Origin: Lycocorax pyrrhopterus obiensis
Lineage: Eukaryota > Chordata > Aves > Passeriformes > Paradisaeidae
Direction of reading: 5' to 3'
DNA: 64,000 bases
Assembly: GCA_014706295.1 (NCBI GenBank)
Contig: JACSVZ010000024.1
Span: forward strand, 3,093,136-3,157,135
Part shown: positions 60,501-64,000 of the stretch, piece after piece
Position numbering within the stretch: the first letter of the stretch is position 1
How the letters are laid out: each line of letters opens with the position of its first letter
Translations under genes and position numbers: made by a program
The notes under the pieces: generated by a model
Told to the model about the DNA's origin: nothing
Database searches by the model: none
What the model saw: the letters and a program-made list of their open reading frames with translations, nothing else

Positions 60501-63500
60501 AGTGATGTGAGGAATCATGACGTATCGCCTCCAGAACTCAGCAGTCCCAGTTTTCTGGCAAAATTTTCCACTGCCCCTTTTTTCCAGACTCTTCCACAAT
60601 CTGTGGCCAGGTTGGTTCAGTCTTGGTGCAACATAACACAAAGTGATGCCTGGCTTCCAGATTATCCCGCTCCCTGTAACCGTGCTGACTCGCGAGCCTC
60701 ACAGCTCTGGCCTGTCATCTACTGGGAGCTCATCTATGCAAATTTGCTACAAGAAAATGAGGTCTATAAATAATGGACACCTTGGGCCTGCATGTCGGTA
60801 CAAGGTAATCCATTGCCTTGCTTGAAATATATCCGGCTATATTTCATGCTTCCACGTGAAAGCTACAAGGAATGAAAAGTACCCAGGACAAAATCCAACC
60901 TGTACTCACCTTCTGACCTAAAAAAAAGAAGCAAAAAGTTCCTCAGCGCAAACTGGAACTAGTGTGCCAGGAGGCCAGTCCTGGAGGACTCTGGACTGAG
61001 GGGGGCTGTGATGAACACTCCTGCTGCTTCTGCCTCCTTTGCAGTGCCTGCCCACCTCCCCGCTGGTTTATTCAGAAGGAATGTGAGAAAGCTTATTTAC
61101 ACCATTTGCCCAGCAAAGGGGTAGTTTAGATGCTAAAAAACCCCACACTGTTCAGTTTTGTTGCCTTTAAATATTTTCAAATGGAATGTATTTGCCCCAC
61201 AGCAGCCTTGACCCCTGAGAGGCACTTCTCTCCTGACTGCTGCTTTGGGTGGCCCAGCAGTCTTGGGAATACAGGTCACAGAAATTCAGTTAAATTGTTC
61301 AATTCTTTCTCTCTCCTAGTTGACAAAGAATTTATTTACACTGAAAATATTCAGAAATGTGCATCAAGGTTGATATGGGGTGTAAAACAGCATCCACAGG
61401 AAGCACAGCTCCACAGACTGTGATTCCTCAGCGTGAGAAGATGTGACTGCAGGACAAAACGTGAGCAGTCTCTGGAATTGTGAGTAGCATGAAGAAGTCA
61501 CCCAGAGGTGACTTGTTCACTGGCTGTGGTTCTTCAAACAGAAGAAGGTGGCTCTTTGCACAGTGTGTCATTTATCTGCAGAAATCTTTGCTGCAGAATG
61601 TTGTGTATGCTGAAGGCTTACATAAACAGAAAAAAAAATAAACTAGACAAAGTTGTGGGAGGATTTAAAAAAGCTAGTGGCTATTGAATAACAAACCTCA
61701 CTTCTGTCATGGGAGATCTCTGCAAGCTGTCAGGCCCAGGGACTACTCTGGAGAGGCATTGCTGCGAGCTTTGTGCTGTCCTGACAGTCCTACCTACGCC
61801 TCTGCTGCTGGACAGAGTATCTTTCCTCTGACTTCCTATAGGCATTTGATGTTATGTTCCTGTGCCTCTTCTCACCCATGATTTCCACCCTGATTACCTT
61901 TTTCTAAAACTCACAGATTTAGCGTTACAATTAAATTCTGCACTGAATATAATTTTTACTTTGAAAAGCATCCGGACAATTCTTTCTGAAAGCACCTTCT
62001 GGCTACCCGTAGAGCATTCTGAAAAGGATGAGCCTTTAGATAGGCTGGCAAGCCATATAAATAGTAAATACTATTGGTTCTGAGAATTGAATTTTCCCTG
62101 GGAAGTCTGAATCTCTAGTTCTATAATGGTTTGGTTATCAAATAGATGATTTATATCTTATTAGGTATTTCCATCTGTGGATGGAAAAATGTTCTATTGC
62201 ATAATGTTCCTTAAGCTCCTGCTTCATCTCTCATCATTGCCAGAAGTGCTTTTGGGCCCCCAGATCAGCCAATTTAAATAATCAGCTCAGAGCCAGTAGT
62301 GGCAGTTTGGGGTGCTCAGTCTGGTGGGTGTGCAGGGAGGGCCTTGGCAGGACCACCCGCTCTGGGCCACTGGCATCAGGCACTGTCTGCACACCCCAAG
62401 GACAGAGTCTGCCAGCCATACTCAGCCCCAGAGCTCCTGCCTCTTCTGAGAATGGTTTTTTCCAAGTTTGGATACAAATCTCAGTTGCCTCTTCTTCAGC
62501 ATATGTTTGTTCACTTTTGATCAAGTTTGACCAAAGGACAGAATCTGGGTTTCTTGCAGTTGTGGGAGAGTTTTGCAGTGCAGTTGCCTGCAGATGTTCA
62601 ACCTTGCGGGTGCCAGAGGAAAAGGATGGTATCTGCAAACCCAAGTGCATTCCCACGTTGCTCTCCCCATGTTCCATGTTGTCCATCTGCATGTGGACTG
62701 CTCTGCTTCTGGAGGGTGAACTGGAAAACAGCACTGCCAGTGGTAATCATTTGTTGAGAGAAATTCACATTGCTAAAGAACCCTCAGAATTTTAATTACT
62801 CACAAGTACCACAGGATGCATTGCTTTGAACAGTCACTGGGAATAGATTATCCTTACATATACAACAAAGAACCTGGAAACTGTATTCACAGGCAGGTAA
62901 AACAGGCAATATTTAAAGAGTAAAGCAAGGGAGAGTGTTGACATGAGTGAAAAGAGGAGGGAAATACTGGGCTTAGTGCCTGATTCCTAATCCCTAAATT
63001 TTCTTACTATAATATTGTGAAAGCAAGGAGGAATAAACCTAATTCCACAGTTCCTTGCCATCAAGAAACTATGTATTAATACAGTACTGCTAAGGTAATT
63101 AACCAAATCAGGCTTAGTCCAGTGCTGAAAGGGATTTCTTCCCCCAGGGATAAGCAGATGTCTCAATCTAATTATACAAGTTATTTAATCAGAACCAGAG
63201 GTTGGGTATCTAATGAAAATACTACTTAGTGTCAGGGGGAGCTGTTGCAGCTCTGAAGCAGTGCAAGCAAAGGAGGTATATAAGCTTCCATACCAGTGCA
63301 GCTTCTAATGTTCTACCTTTAAGTTACTGTATGTAACTTTAGGATCGCAGAATAGGAATTTGAAAGAGAAAAGAACACATTCTAGCAAAAGTCAGTTTCA
63401 CTGCCTGGTATGGAAAGAAAATTCTTCTATTAATGTCACCGGTGCTCCACCCACCCACAGTGCTGACACAGGAACAAACAGCTGTTTTGTCTGAGGCAGC

Positions 63501-63520
63501 TGATAGGTCTGTAGTACCGT
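60501..63520. other. Unique noncoding DNA
   Basis: No recognised gene. Two opposing frames over the same DNA (62307-62795 plus, 162 codons; 62282-62734 minus, 150 codons) are long but have no recognised domains, and their overlap suggests a composition effect. Confidence 0.45.
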
Positions 63521-63522
63521 TT

Positions 63523-63634
63523 TGTGAGCCTTGCCTCGCCTCATCCAGATAAGAACTGTAACAGGTGTCTAAACCTGCCCATAGTCCAATCTAGCCAACA
63601 GTGGGGGTGCAGTTGTTAACAGCACAGGCTCACA
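63523..63634. repeat. Short inverted repeat, 9-base arms
   Basis: TGTGAGCCT (63523-63531) and AGGCTCACA (63626-63634) are exact inverted copies about 95 bases apart. This could be the ends of a small relic element, but no target duplication is seen and 9-base arms can occur by chance. Confidence 0.3.
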
Positions 63635-64000
63635 GGAAAGTGCTCACTGTGTTCTCAGGACCAGGCAGAGCCCCGAACCCATGTTTCCTGGGATATACAG
63701 GTGTCTGAAAAGCAAGTAGAGTATCATTCCCACTGGGAAGGCTGTGTTGCTATCATCAGCACCAGTGTATAGGCTTACTGACAATCACAGAGTGGGACAC
63801 ATCCAAGCTGCAAACTATAGCAAGTAGAAAACAAGTCTTCTGTGTTGCTGCTAAGAATTTTGTTGAGAAGGTTGTAGGAAATGTTGACCCAAATAAGTGG
63901 GACTGGGAAGTAAAGAGTTCAGAACAGTAGTCAGAGTGAAGAGATGACACATCATTGCACCATGACTGGAGAGAAAGACCAGGTCCTGAGGGCCTGTTGA
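63635..64000. other. Unique noncoding DNA at window end
   Basis: No recognised gene or repeat. Confidence 0.45.

Noticed and set aside
62282..62795. Overlapping 162- and 150-codon frames on opposite strands as a gene
   Set aside because: Long frames on both strands over the same DNA are a composition effect; no domains, no splice context and no recognised family.
1..64000. CRISPR array, phage defence system, bacterial operon, rRNA or tRNA gene
   Set aside because: No regularly spaced repeats, no ribosome-binding-site-linked frames, no tRNA or rRNA text. The window is clearly vertebrate noncoding DNA.

Overview
This window looks like the nuclear genome of a bird, most likely a songbird (passerine). 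The evidence is the repeat content: CR1 LINE tails in both orientations, several families of avian endogenous-retrovirus (ERV) LTRs, AT-rich CpG-poor background, vertebrate-style splice-site sequences and no compact operon-like genes. No bacterial, phage, CRISPR, rRNA or tRNA signal was seen. Family assignments rest on recognition of the sequence, not on a database search.

I recognise no protein-coding gene. The long open frames are short, overlap on both strands, and match no family I know. The window is best read as an intergenic desert or the inside of large introns. From left to right: 1-5.6 kb is unique noncoding DNA. 5.63-7.03 kb is a solo LTR that has been split by a second, younger LTR; both have 5-bp target-site duplications (TSDs). 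7.0-27.9 kb is mostly unique, with a decayed CR1 tail (7.7 kb), a pair of inverted CRE-like sites (12.5 kb), a GC-rich CpG-poor block (18.4-18.9 kb), an ERV LTR fragment (19.3-19.5 kb) and one exon-like open segment (25.3 kb). 27.9-33.5 kb is an LTR cluster: a second copy of the first LTR family (27.89-28.73 kb), then two minus-strand solo LTRs of other families (29.64-30.51 and 32.10-33.48 kb). 34.3-34.8 kb holds ancient SINE- and CR1-like remnants, and 35.9-36.1 kb looks like a conserved noncoding regulatory element. 38.7-39.0 kb carries two CR1 tails head to head. 47.6-48.2 kb is a plus-strand LTR, followed at 48.86-49.03 kb by a small dense CpG cluster and a CT-rich repeat, and then by three segments with good acceptor/donor pairs (49.6-51.0 kb). 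From 51 to 64 kb nothing firm was identified beyond low-complexity tracts, a short perfect palindrome and weak inverted repeats.

The best-supported results are structural: four LTRs with TSDs that set their ends to the base (three with exact 5-bp matches or nearly so, plus the nested one), proof that the two related LTRs are independent insertions and not one provirus, and a time order for the nested pair. The most speculative but interesting idea is a plus-strand transcription unit starting at the 48.9-kb CpG cluster. No new defence, mobile or enzymatic system was found.
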